A DNA stretch of 51,870 nt from a bacterium (GTDB lineage: Bacteria > Elusimicrobiota > Elusimicrobia > Elusimicrobiales > UBA9959), in assembly GCA_021811185.1 (NCBI GenBank), contig JAJZPL010000022.1, positions 1 through 51,870 of the forward strand, given 5' to 3'. The notes beneath the pieces were generated by a model that did not search any database, had not been told where the DNA came from, and saw nothing but the letters and a program-made list of their open reading frames with translations. Position 1 is the stretch's first letter, and each line of letters starts with the position of its first letter. Of this stretch, positions 1 to 7,498 are shown piece by piece. A program made the translations under genes and the position numbers.

Positions 1-647
1 GATCTCACTTCGGGCCGCGCCGGGGAAGTGAGCTCCCGGTACAGGGCCGGGGCCAGCCGCCGGTGTTCCGGCTCCAGCAGCAGGTTCCGCGAGCTCATGG
101 CCAGGCCGTCGGCCTCCCGCCGCGTGCGGCAGGGGATTATTTCGGTGTCCAGGAAGAAGGCCCCGGCCATGCCTTTTATCAGGTGGTACTGCTGGTAATC
201 CTTCTCGCCGAAATAGGCTTTGTCCGCCTTTACCAGGTTCAGGAGTTTCAGCACCACGGTCAGTACGCCTTCGAAATGCCCCGGCCGGTGCGCGCCGCAC
301 AGGGCGCCGCTTTCGGCGGTCTCGCTTACCCTGTACGTGTAGCCGTCGGGGTACAGGTCCGCGGCCGGCGGGAGCAGCAGAAAATCCGTCTTCGCTTCTT
401 CAAGCTTCTTGAGGTCTTCCTTCAGCGTGCGGGGGTAGCGCTCCAGGTCGCGCTTGTCGTTGAACTGCGTCGGGTTCACGAAGATGCTGGCCGCGGCCAG
501 GTCGTTCTCGGCCTTGGCGCGCTTGAGCAGGGAAAGGTGCCCGGCGTGCAGCGCGCCCATGGTAGGCGCGAAGCCCAGGGTCTTACCCGCGAACAGCGAG
601 CTTGTACGGAGCTTCTTCCACGCCGCCGCGCTTTTCAGTATTTCCAT
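1..647 (-). CDS. panC: Pantothenate synthetase (pantoate-beta-alanine ligase), 3' end outside window
   Basis: Reading from an ATG at 647, the minus strand is open to the window edge (about 215 codons; the family is usually near 280 residues, so the C-terminus is cut off). PanC joins pantoate to beta-alanine using ATP, the last step of cytoplasmic pantothenate synthesis. Visible motifs are PTMGALHAGH near residue 28 (ATP-binding HxGH), FVNPTQF, FGEKDYQQ and the MSSRN signature near residue 190. The start lies 65 bases inside the end of panB, so the two are translationally coupled in the order DUF2520-panB-panC. Confidence 0.95.
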   Translation of the reverse strand, partial: MEILKSAAAWKKLRTSSLFAGKTLGFAPTMGALHAGHLSLLKRAKAENDLAAASIFVNPTQFNDKRDLERYPRTLKEDLKKLEEAKTDFLLLPPAADLYPDGYTYRVSETAESGALCGAHRPGHFEGVLTVVLKLLNLVKADKAYFGEKDYQQYHLIKGMAGAFFLDTEIIPCRTRREADGLAMSSRNLLLEPEHRRLAPALYRELTSPARPEVR

Positions 648-1419
648 TTTTAGCCTCCGGGAAAACAGAATCTTTAACTTCGCCGTCGAAGGCGTTAAGG
701 GCCTCCACCACCAGCCTGCGGCCGTCCAGGTATTTCTTTACGAAGGAGGGCGGCTCGCCGTAAAGGCCCAGCAGGTCCTGCATTACCAGCACCTGGCCGT
801 CGGTATGCGGGCCGGCGCCTATGCCTATGACGGGGATCTTCAGCAGGGCGGTTACGCGTTCGGCCAGGGCCGCCGGCACGCATTCCAGCACCAGCGCGAA
901 GCAGCCGAGCCGCTCCAGTTCCAGCGCCTCCGCCGCCAGCTTTTCCGCCGCGGCCCGGTCTTTGCCCTGCGTCCGGTAGCCGCCGAACCCGTTTACCGAC
1001 TGCGGCGTGAGGCCCAGGTGCCCCATCACCGGGATGCCGGACTTTATGATGTGCGAAATAATGCCGCCGTGCCCGTCCAGGCCTTCGATCTTCACGGCCT
1101 GCGCGCCGGCCCGGCTGAGTTTTTCCACGGCGTCCATGGCGGGGCCCAGACCTTTGCGGACGGAAAGAAAGGGCATGTCGCCCACAAGGAGCCTGTCCGT
1201 TACGGCGCGGGCCACCGCGGCGGTATGCAGGGCCATCAGGTCCGCGGTGGCCGCCAGGGTGGACGGGTGCCCGTGCATCACCATGGCCAGGCTGTCGCCC
1301 ACCAGCACGCAGTCCACGCCCGACTCCGCCGCGAGCGCGGCCAGGGTGTAGTCGTAAGCCGTGACCATGGAGATCTTCCGGCCGGGCTTCCTGTAGTTGT
1401 AAAAGTCAGTTATTTTCAT
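583..1419 (-). CDS. panB: 3-methyl-2-oxobutanoate hydroxymethyltransferase
   Basis: 278 residues, close to the usual length. PanB makes ketopantoate from 2-oxoisovalerate and methylenetetrahydrofolate, the first committed step to pantothenate. The family metal and substrate motifs are present: VGDSLAMV with MHGHPST, GDMPF, KIEG, GHLGLTPQSVNGFGGYRTQG, LECVP and IGIGAGPHTDGQVLV. The last 20 or so residues, charged and Gly/Glu-rich, extend past the conserved barrel and are encoded in the 65-base overlap with panC. The start overlaps the end of the upstream DUF2520 gene by 14 bases, so this is a tight operon. Confidence 0.96.
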   Translation of the reverse strand: MKITDFYNYRKPGRKISMVTAYDYTLAALAAESGVDCVLVGDSLAMVMHGHPSTLAATADLMALHTAAVARAVTDRLLVGDMPFLSVRKGLGPAMDAVEKLSRAGAQAVKIEGLDGHGGIISHIIKSGIPVMGHLGLTPQSVNGFGGYRTQGKDRAAAEKLAAEALELERLGCFALVLECVPAALAERVTALLKIPVIGIGAGPHTDGQVLVMQDLLGLYGEPPSFVKKYLDGRRLVVEALNAFDGEVKDSVFPEAKNGNTEKRGGVEEAPYKLAVRG

Positions 1420-2092
1420 AAATTCTTGCGAAAGCCGAGTAGATCCCGGCGAAGGGGGCCCCCAGCGCTTTAACGTCGGACCTTATGGTGCGGGAGTCCC
1501 GGCGGGCTATGGGGCCGCTGAGCGCGGCGGCCGGGTTCTCCTTGAAGTTGTCCAGCGAGGCCCGGAAGTACCGTTCCACCAGCGCGCGCGGGATGCCGAA
1601 CTTCCCGTTCAGGTCCAGCAGGGCTTTTTGCCACAGCAGGACCGGCAGATTGGCGCCGAGCGCGCAAAGCGCGTGGTAAAGTTTTTTATCTTTTCCGCTT
1701 ATCTTAAAGGCCGGGTTGGAGAATTCCGGCACCAGCTCCTTAAGCGTTGCGCCGCCGTCCAGCGCGAAAGGGATGGCCCGGTATTCGGCGAGCGTCAGCC
1801 GCCTCGCGGCCAGCGGCATGAAGGGATGCATGCCGCTGGCGCCTTCGATGTTCAGGCTGCCGGAGAAGTGGATAAGGGTCTTCCCCTTAAGGAACGGGTT
1901 GCCGGAGATGAAGCGCGCGATGGCGCCGTCGGAGATAAGGATGAAGATGGTGGAGCAGCCGCCCAGCGCCGTTTCGGGCGCAAGCCCGCCGCGCCGGTGC
2001 CAGAGTTTATAAGGTATTTTAAGAAGCCTGAGATAGGCTTGCAGGTGCGTGGATGCCCGGCCGTTGCCGGCTATGCCGTAGGTTCTTTTCAT
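1406..2092 (-). CDS. Rossmann-like / DUF2520 dehydrogenase-type protein, candidate ketopantoate reductase (PanG-like)
   Basis: 228 residues. The N-terminus (YGIAGNGRAS) is a degenerate glycine-rich Rossmann loop, and the C-terminal half is helical and resembles the 6-phosphogluconate-dehydrogenase-type fold of DUF2520 proteins. It is the first gene of the panBC operon. An apbA/panE-type ketopantoate reductase is not seen in the window. A non-PanE reductase, PanG, has been described in Francisella; I recall it as related to this family but cannot check. Position and fold suggest NAD(P)H-dependent reduction of ketopantoate to pantoate. The DUF2520 call is firm, the reaction is inference. Upstream of the ATG is only a weak ribosome site, inside a repeated CCTGTCCCGGTT motif. 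Confidence 0.75.
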   Translation of the reverse strand: MKRTYGIAGNGRASTHLQAYLRLLKIPYKLWHRRGGLAPETALGGCSTIFILISDGAIARFISGNPFLKGKTLIHFSGSLNIEGASGMHPFMPLAARRLTLAEYRAIPFALDGGATLKELVPEFSNPAFKISGKDKKLYHALCALGANLPVLLWQKALLDLNGKFGIPRALVERYFRASLDNFKENPAAALSGPIARRDSRTIRSDVKALGAPFAGIYSAFARIYENN

Positions 2093-2247
2093 AACATGGG
2101 TACCTGTCCCGGTTTCAGGATCAAGTCCGCGAATTAATTATAGCAAAAGCCGGCGTAGAAGCGCCGCGGACGGCCGGGCGCGGTCAGCCTGGGATACCTG
2201 TCAAACTTACTGTAAATTGACTTTAAATATCTTATAGAATACCGTAT

Positions 2248-4413
2248 ATGAGCGAAATCTGGCGTTTTAAGGACGAATGGCTGCTGCGGGCGCTGGCGGG
2301 GGTTAAGGGCGCGGACGAGGCCTTTATCTCTAAAATGCGCGCGGAGAAGAATCCATATCTTTCGCACGCCCTGCTGGACGCCGGCATACTGACGGAAGAG
2401 CAGCTGGGTAAAGTTGTGGAGCTTACTTTTAAAATCAAGTACCTGCCGCTGGCCCCGGAGAACGCCGACAAGTTCGGGCTTACGCTGCTGCCGGAGAAAG
2501 CCTGCCGGAAATACGGCATGGTGCCGGTCGGGGTTTCCGAGGACGCGGTACGCCTGGCGCTCGCCGATCCCATCGACCTCGACTCGCAGTCCGACGTGGA
2601 GGCCATCACCGCCCGCCGCGTAGTCCCGTTTTATTCCCTGCCGCGGACGGTCTACTCCTGCCTGGAACAGCTTTTCAACTCGGATACGGTCATTTACGAC
2701 CTGCTGAAAAAAGTGGAGGCGCCCGACGAGATACAGCTGCTGGGCGGGGATGTCGCCGCGGTCGGGGGAGTTAATATTTCCACCCCGATGGTAACGCTGG
2801 TCAATTCCATAATTTCGCAGGCCTACCGCAAGCATTCTTCCGACATTCATATAGAACACGAGCAAAAAATGAGCCACGTGCGCATCCGCATAGACGGCGT
2901 GCTTAAGAACATCATGAGCATCCCGCGGCACATCGCCAACGGGCCGCTGGTGTCGCGCATCAAGATCATGGCGGACCTGGACGTGTCCAACCACATGCGC
3001 CCGCAGGACGGCAGGGCCAAGCTCAGCATAGGCGGGGCCGAGGTGGGCCTGCGCGTCTCCACGCTGCCCACGTCCTACGGCGAGAAGGTCGTAATGCGCA
3101 TCCTGGATCAGCGCGCGGCGGAGGTTCCTTTCGATAAACTCGGTTTCGCGCCCGAAGTTTCCGCCGTGCTGGAGACCTGTATGGCGGCCTCCCAGGGGAT
3201 CATTCTGGTCACCGGCCCCACCGGTTCCGGCAAGACAACCACGCTTTACTCCGTGCTGAACAAGACCCGCAGCGAAAAGACCAATATCGTCACGGTGGAA
3301 GACCCGATAGAATACAAACTGGCCGGCATCAACCAGGTGCAGGTCAACGAGAAACAGGGGCTCACCTTCGCCGCCGTGCTGCGCTCGGTGCTGCGGCAGG
3401 ACCCCGACGTTATCATGGTGGGCGAGATCCGCGACCGCGAGACCGCCGACATCGCCTTCCAGGCCGCCATGACCGGCCACATGGTCTTTTCCACCCTGCA
3501 CACCAACGACACGGTCTCCACCATCAGCCGCCTTACGGACATGGGGCTGGACCGGTTCAAGATCTCTCCCGCGCTGCTTGCCATCACGGCCCAGCGGCTG
3601 GTGCGCCGGCTCTGCCCGGTCTGCGCTGAAAGGGTTCCCAAGGGCGAAATAGACAGCACGCTGCTGGACGCTATGGGCGGTTACGGCCTCGAAAAGGCCG
3701 TTTACCGTGGGACCGGCTGCAAGAACTGCGAGGGCAGCGGCTACGTGGGCCGCACTTCCATGGTGGAAATCCTGCAAGTAACCCCGAGGCTGAAGGACCT
3801 GATTAATTCCGGCGCGAGCGCGGCCGAGATAACCAGGGCGGCCCTGGAAGAGAAGGCCCTGCGCACCATGACGCAGGACGCGCTCTGGCATCTGTCCGCC
3901 GGTCATACGGACCTGGCGGAAATAGCTCCGTATATAACACTCGAGAAGAAAAGCGCCGCCACGGAGATAGTTCCGCCGCTGGTCCCCGCCCGGGCCGAGG
4001 CGCTCCCCGCTGCCCCGCCTGCAGCCGGCAGGCTGCGCATCATGGTGGCCGACGACGACGCGGTGATACGCATGCTGCTGAAGAAATTCCTGGAAGGCGC
4101 CGGCTACGCCATTGTGGAGGCCGTGGACGGGGAAGAGGCGCTAACCGCCATAGCTTCCGGAACGCCCCCGGACATGCTGCTTTCCGATATCAACATGCCG
4201 AAGCTTGACGGGCTGGCCCTGGTAAAGGGCGTACGCGAGACGCTGGGGCTGTCCGACCTGCCCATAATAATGCTGACCACGGAAAACTCGGACAAGAGCC
4301 AGGAACTGGCCTTCAAGCTGGGCGCGGACGACTATATAATAAAGCCGTTCAAGGCCCCGCTGGTGATAGCCAGGATCAACGCCGCGCTCCGCCGAGCCGG
4401 GAAACTTAAGTAA
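2248..4413 (+). CDS. GspE/PilB-type secretion ATPase with C-terminal receiver domain
   Basis: 721 residues; typical GspE/PilB proteins have about 560. Residues 1-150 look like the N-terminal MshEN/GspE-N domain. The ATPase core has Walker A GPTGSGKTT at 323, the Asp-box/Walker B stretch DPDVIMVGEIRD and the His box STLHTND. A zinc-type tetracysteine follows (CPVC about 60 residues later, then CKNC). An Ala/Pro-rich linker near 575-590 leads to a full CheY-like receiver with acidic residues VADDD, phosphoacceptor Asp647 (LLSDINMP), a Thr (MLTTE) and Lys (IIKPF). The ATPase powers type IV pilus or type II secretion pseudopilus assembly at the inner membrane. The fused receiver suggests direct phospho-control of the motor. 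No pilus partner genes are adjacent, and no clear ribosome site precedes the ATG. Confidence 0.92.
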   Translation: MSEIWRFKDEWLLRALAGVKGADEAFISKMRAEKNPYLSHALLDAGILTEEQLGKVVELTFKIKYLPLAPENADKFGLTLLPEKACRKYGMVPVGVSEDAVRLALADPIDLDSQSDVEAITARRVVPFYSLPRTVYSCLEQLFNSDTVIYDLLKKVEAPDEIQLLGGDVAAVGGVNISTPMVTLVNSIISQAYRKHSSDIHIEHEQKMSHVRIRIDGVLKNIMSIPRHIANGPLVSRIKIMADLDVSNHMRPQDGRAKLSIGGAEVGLRVSTLPTSYGEKVVMRILDQRAAEVPFDKLGFAPEVSAVLETCMAASQGIILVTGPTGSGKTTTLYSVLNKTRSEKTNIVTVEDPIEYKLAGINQVQVNEKQGLTFAAVLRSVLRQDPDVIMVGEIRDRETADIAFQAAMTGHMVFSTLHTNDTVSTISRLTDMGLDRFKISPALLAITAQRLVRRLCPVCAERVPKGEIDSTLLDAMGGYGLEKAVYRGTGCKNCEGSGYVGRTSMVEILQVTPRLKDLINSGASAAEITRAALEEKALRTMTQDALWHLSAGHTDLAEIAPYITLEKKSAATEIVPPLVPARAEALPAAPPAAGRLRIMVADDDAVIRMLLKKFLEGAGYAIVEAVDGEEALTAIASGTPPDMLLSDINMPKLDGLALVKGVRETLGLSDLPIIMLTTENSDKSQELAFKLGADDYIIKPFKAPLVIARINAALRRAGKLK

Positions 4414-4469
4414 AACCTCCGGCCGCGGCGGTTTGAAACCGGAACGCAGCCCCGCGCGTATTAACGTTA

Positions 4470-5021
4470 ATGGGTGAAACCGACATAGACCTGGCGCGCC
4501 GCTGTCTCGGGGGAGACAGTTCGGCTTTTGCCGGCATTCTCGAAGTCTACCAGGACCGCGTCTACAGCTTCGCGCTGCGCCTGCTCAGGGACCCGGCCGC
4601 CGCCGAGGACGCGGCGCAGGAGGCTTTTGTAAAAGCTTTCCGCGGCCTTGCCTCGTATAACCCCGCTTATCCCTTCTCCTCGTGGCTGTTCCGCATAGCG
4701 CATAACGCCTGCATGGACGCGCTGCGCGCGGGCAATAAGACGGTTTCCCTGGACAGCGAGGATTTCCCGGACCTGCCGGACCCGGCGCGGGGCGTGGCGG
4801 ACAGCGTAGCCGAGTCCCTGGATGCCGAGCGCATAGAAACTTTGCTGGCCTCTCTCCCTCCTATCTACAGCGAAGTGCTGCTGTTGGCCTACCGCGAGGA
4901 CATGGGACCGGCCGAAATAGCCCGCGTGATAGGCGCGCCGGAAGGCACGGCAAAAGCCAGGCTGTTCAGGGCGCGGGAACTTGTAAAGGCGAAACTCGCC
5001 GCCGCGGACGCAACCGTTTGA
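4470..5021 (+). CDS. ECF-type RNA polymerase sigma factor
   Basis: 183 residues, normal for the sigma-70 ECF family. Region 2 is clear (YQDRVYSFALRLLRDPAAAED, then AQEAFVKAFRGL and SSWLFRIAHNACMD), followed by an acidic linker and region 4 (LPPIYSEVLLLAYREDM, then an HTH ending in GTAKARLFRARELVK). It should redirect RNA polymerase to a small regulon in response to an envelope signal. The next gene, 16 bases downstream, encodes a small membrane protein that is the natural anti-sigma candidate. The region before the ATG lacks a strong ribosome site but holds the palindrome TTAACGTTAA at 4460-4469. Confidence 0.93.
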   Translation: MGETDIDLARRCLGGDSSAFAGILEVYQDRVYSFALRLLRDPAAAEDAAQEAFVKAFRGLASYNPAYPFSSWLFRIAHNACMDALRAGNKTVSLDSEDFPDLPDPARGVADSVAESLDAERIETLLASLPPIYSEVLLLAYREDMGPAEIARVIGAPEGTAKARLFRARELVKAKLAAADATV

Positions 5022-5037
5022 AGCACAGGAACGTATT

Positions 5038-5508
5038 ATGGATATGGACGCCTCGAAGACCGATAAACTTATAGCCGCAGCGATAGCGGCCCTGCCTTAC
5101 CGCAGGCCGTCGCCGGCTTTTGCGGCCAGGGTGATGGCGGGGATAGCGGAGGCCGGAGCGCCGCAGCCCTGGAACGCCCGCCTGCTTAAGGCGGCGGAGC
5201 TGACGGTAACGGTCTGGACCGCCGCGCTGGTCATTGCGGCGGGCAGGCTTGTTTACGCCAACCTCCCAGAAATAGCGGACCTGGCGCTTAGGCCCGGCGG
5301 GCCGGCGCGGGCGCTTAACCAGCTTGCGGCATACGCCGCCCTTACGTTCGCGAAGCTGGCCGGGGCGGTTTCTTTCGGTTCGGACCTGCTGGCCGCGGCG
5401 GGCGCGGGCCTTCCGGCCTGGTACGAGGTCGCCGCGGCTTCGCTGGTATGCTGCGCGGCCATAGCCGCGCTGTCGCGGAAAGGGCGCCTGGCGGCGCGCG
5501 GGGTTTGA
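5038..5508 (+). CDS. Small membrane protein, possible anti-sigma factor
   Basis: 156 residues. It has a cytoplasmic N-terminal helix (about 1-55), a membrane segment around residues 62-82 and one or two further hydrophobic segments towards the C-terminus (AAASLVCCAAIAAL near 135-147). It directly follows the ECF sigma gene, the usual place for an anti-sigma factor. The classical zinc anti-sigma motif HxxxCxxC is absent, so the role rests on context and topology. The sequence is otherwise not recognised. Confidence 0.6.
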   Translation: MDMDASKTDKLIAAAIAALPYRRPSPAFAARVMAGIAEAGAPQPWNARLLKAAELTVTVWTAALVIAAGRLVYANLPEIADLALRPGGPARALNQLAAYAALTFAKLAGAVSFGSDLLAAAGAGLPAWYEVAAASLVCCAAIAALSRKGRLAARGV

Positions 5509-5528
5509 GATCTAAAAGGGGAAATGAT

Positions 5529-6623
5529 ATGAAAAATATTAAAAGTTGCCTGATGTTCGCGGCGGCGCTTGCCTGCCTGGGGCAGGCGGCCCAGGCGAGC
5601 CGCAACGAGCTGCTGCACGAAGACGTGGTGATAGCTAAAGGGCAGACCATGCGCGGCGACGTGGCCACCGACAAGTCCATAATCGTGGACGGCGTGCTGG
5701 ACGGCGACGCGGTCTCGGTGGGGGGCGCTTCCGTAACGGTCAACGGCGAGCTCACCGGCGACCTGGTGGCTATCGGCGGGACCGTCAACGTAAGCGGCCT
5801 GGCCAAGGGTGACATCGTAAGTATAGGCGGGCCGGTGGCTGTCAGCGGCAAGGTCAACGGGGACATAACCAGCGTGGGCGGCGGCGTGGCCCTTAACGAC
5901 GGCGAGATAAACGGCGGGATCTCCGTGCTCGGCGGTTCCTTCCTGAAAGGCCCGAAGGCGGTGTTCAAGGGCGACGTGCGCAGCTTCGACCTGGGCGCGC
6001 TGCGCACGGTGCTGCCCCGCGTGCTCAAGGCCGCGCGCTACTCCGGCGGCAGGGAGCACGGCCCCAACCCGTGGCTGGTGGGCGGTTTGGTAGGCCTGGG
6101 CCTGCTCTTTTTCTTCTCCATGCTGGCCACCGGCGCCATCCTGCTGCTGCTGCCCGCCGTCTTCTTCCCTAAGAACGTGGAGAACGCCGCCGCGGTAATT
6201 TCCGGCGACATGTGGCGCGCCTGCGGCATAGGGGCGCTGCTGCTGGTGGGCTTTTTCCCCGGGCTGCTTATGATGGTGGTTTCGGTGCTGGGCATCCCGC
6301 TGGTGCCGTTCGCGCTGATGCTGTACGCCATAGCCGGCGCGCTGGGCCTGAGCGCTTTCAGCGTGGTGCTGCAGGGCAGGTTCTTCGAAGGCATAAAGAA
6401 GGCCGGCCCCGTAGGGCTGCCCGGGAAGGTGGCGGCCGGCTACGCCCTGATGGCGGGCCTGGTGCTCTTCGGCAAGCTTATCCCGCTCGTAGGCGGTGTG
6501 CTTACCCTGATAGGCTTCATGCTGCTGTGCTTCGGGACAATGCTGGGCCTTGGCGCGGCGTGGCTGACCCGGATGGGCAACCAGAAGCCCGCGCTGCCGC
6601 AGGCCGTGCCGCCTGTTCAGTAA
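5529..6623 (+). CDS. Secreted/membrane bactofilin-like polymer-forming protein
   Basis: 364 residues from the ATG at 5529, chosen because an AAAAGGGG ribosome site precedes it and a signal peptide follows (MKNIKSCLMFAAALACLGQA). Residues 30-145 are short repeats of the type GDxVxVGGxVxVxGxxxGD, as in the bactofilin beta-helix, which polymerises. The C-terminal half holds four or five hydrophobic segments separated by Gly/Pro turns. A bactofilin-type repeat placed after a signal peptide and before a membrane domain differs from cytoplasmic bactofilins. As third gene after the sigma factor it may be part of the envelope stress output. Confidence 0.8.
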   Translation: MKNIKSCLMFAAALACLGQAAQASRNELLHEDVVIAKGQTMRGDVATDKSIIVDGVLDGDAVSVGGASVTVNGELTGDLVAIGGTVNVSGLAKGDIVSIGGPVAVSGKVNGDITSVGGGVALNDGEINGGISVLGGSFLKGPKAVFKGDVRSFDLGALRTVLPRVLKAARYSGGREHGPNPWLVGGLVGLGLLFFFSMLATGAILLLLPAVFFPKNVENAAAVISGDMWRACGIGALLLVGFFPGLLMMVVSVLGIPLVPFALMLYAIAGALGLSAFSVVLQGRFFEGIKKAGPVGLPGKVAAGYALMAGLVLFGKLIPLVGGVLTLIGFMLLCFGTMLGLGAAWLTRMGNQKPALPQAVPPVQ

Positions 6624-6641
6624 AACGTTAAAGTCGAAAGA

Positions 6642-6673
6642 AGAGCCTTCCGAAAGCGGGAGGCTCTTTTTTT
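6642..6673 (+). terminator. Intrinsic terminator after the sigma/bactofilin operon
   Basis: A ten-pair stem (AGAGCCTTCC with GGGAGGCTCT, one G-T pair) around a GAAAGC loop is followed by a run of T at 6667-6673. It lies about 20 bases after the stop of the bactofilin-like gene. Confidence 0.9.
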
Positions 6674-6749
6674 GCCTGTCGCCAACACGACACGCCCTTG
6701 TCGGGTTCGTCTGCTATGCTATTTCAAACTTCGGGGTAAAGGGGGGCGT

Positions 6750-7424
6750 ATGAAAGGAGCGGGAGCTATTCAGGACATGCCTAGGGTGGAGCGGCCGCGC
6801 GAGAAACTTATGCGCTACGGCCCGGAGAAGCTGGCCGAAGAGGAACTGTTGGCCATCATATTGCGCACCGGCAACCGCGGCAGGAACGTGCTGGACCTGG
6901 CCGGGGACCTGCTGAAAAAATTCGGGCGTGGCGATATCGCCAAGGCCGGTTTCGCCGAACTGCGCAGCGCGCCGGGCCTGGGCCCCGCGCGGGCCTGCGA
7001 GATCCTGGCGGCCTTCGAGCTGGGCCGCCGCTTCCTTAACGGCAAGAAGGCCGGCATCTACCTCAAGCCGCGCGACATCTGGGAGGAACTGCGTGACATC
7101 CGGGACCAGAAAAAGGAGCACTTCGTGGTGTTCTACCTGGACACCCGCAACCAGGAGATCAAGCGGGACATCGTCTCCATCGGCACGCTGAACTACAACC
7201 TGGTGCACCCGCGCGAGGTGTTCGAGCCGGCGGTCAAGAACCTGGCCGCCAGCGTTATAGTGGCGCATAACCACCCGTCCGGCTGCCTGGAGCCTTCCGA
7301 CGAGGACCTGTCGCTCACCAAGCGGCTGAACCAGGCCGGCAAGCTCCTCGGCATAGAGGTGCTGGACCACGTGATCGTCACCCGGGAGGGCTTCATGAGC
7401 TTCAAACAGAAGGGGCTGATGTGA
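6750..7424 (+). CDS. radC: RadC/UPF0758 JAB-domain protein
   Basis: 224 residues from the ATG at 6750, which has the strong ribosome site AAGGGGGG five bases upstream; longer in-frame starts would run back into the terminator. An N-terminal helix-hairpin-helix region (SAPGLGPARA) precedes the MPN/JAB domain with the metal motif HNHPSG (His173) and a downstream Ser-Asp (PSDEDLSLT). The family was named for a DNA-repair phenotype since questioned; its in-cell role is unsettled, although the metal-binding residues suggest a hydrolase. It stands as a single gene between two terminator-like hairpins. Confidence 0.93.
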   Translation: MKGAGAIQDMPRVERPREKLMRYGPEKLAEEELLAIILRTGNRGRNVLDLAGDLLKKFGRGDIAKAGFAELRSAPGLGPARACEILAAFELGRRFLNGKKAGIYLKPRDIWEELRDIRDQKKEHFVVFYLDTRNQEIKRDIVSIGTLNYNLVHPREVFEPAVKNLAASVIVAHNHPSGCLEPSDEDLSLTKRLNQAGKLLGIEVLDHVIVTREGFMSFKQKGLM

Positions 7425-7437
7425 CGGGATAAAATAC

Positions 7438-7465
7438 GGGGGCCGGGAGCTTGGTCCCGGCCTCC
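7438..7465. terminator. Hairpin between convergent genes, likely bidirectional terminator
   Basis: An inverted repeat (GGGCCGGGA with TCCCGGCC and flanking pairs) lies between radC and the convergent TPR gene. T-rich sequence after the stem is poor in both directions (GTATTTTAT on the minus side), so termination is likely but not strongly supported. Confidence 0.55.
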
Positions 7466-7498
7466 GGTTGTTGACTGCAAGTTTTGCGCCTGTCCCGG

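Noticed and set aside
2134-3906. 590-codon open frame on the minus strand opposite the secretion ATPase
   Set aside because: It is the antisense shadow of a gene with intact family motifs; its translation is His/Gly/Arg-rich without recognisable domains.
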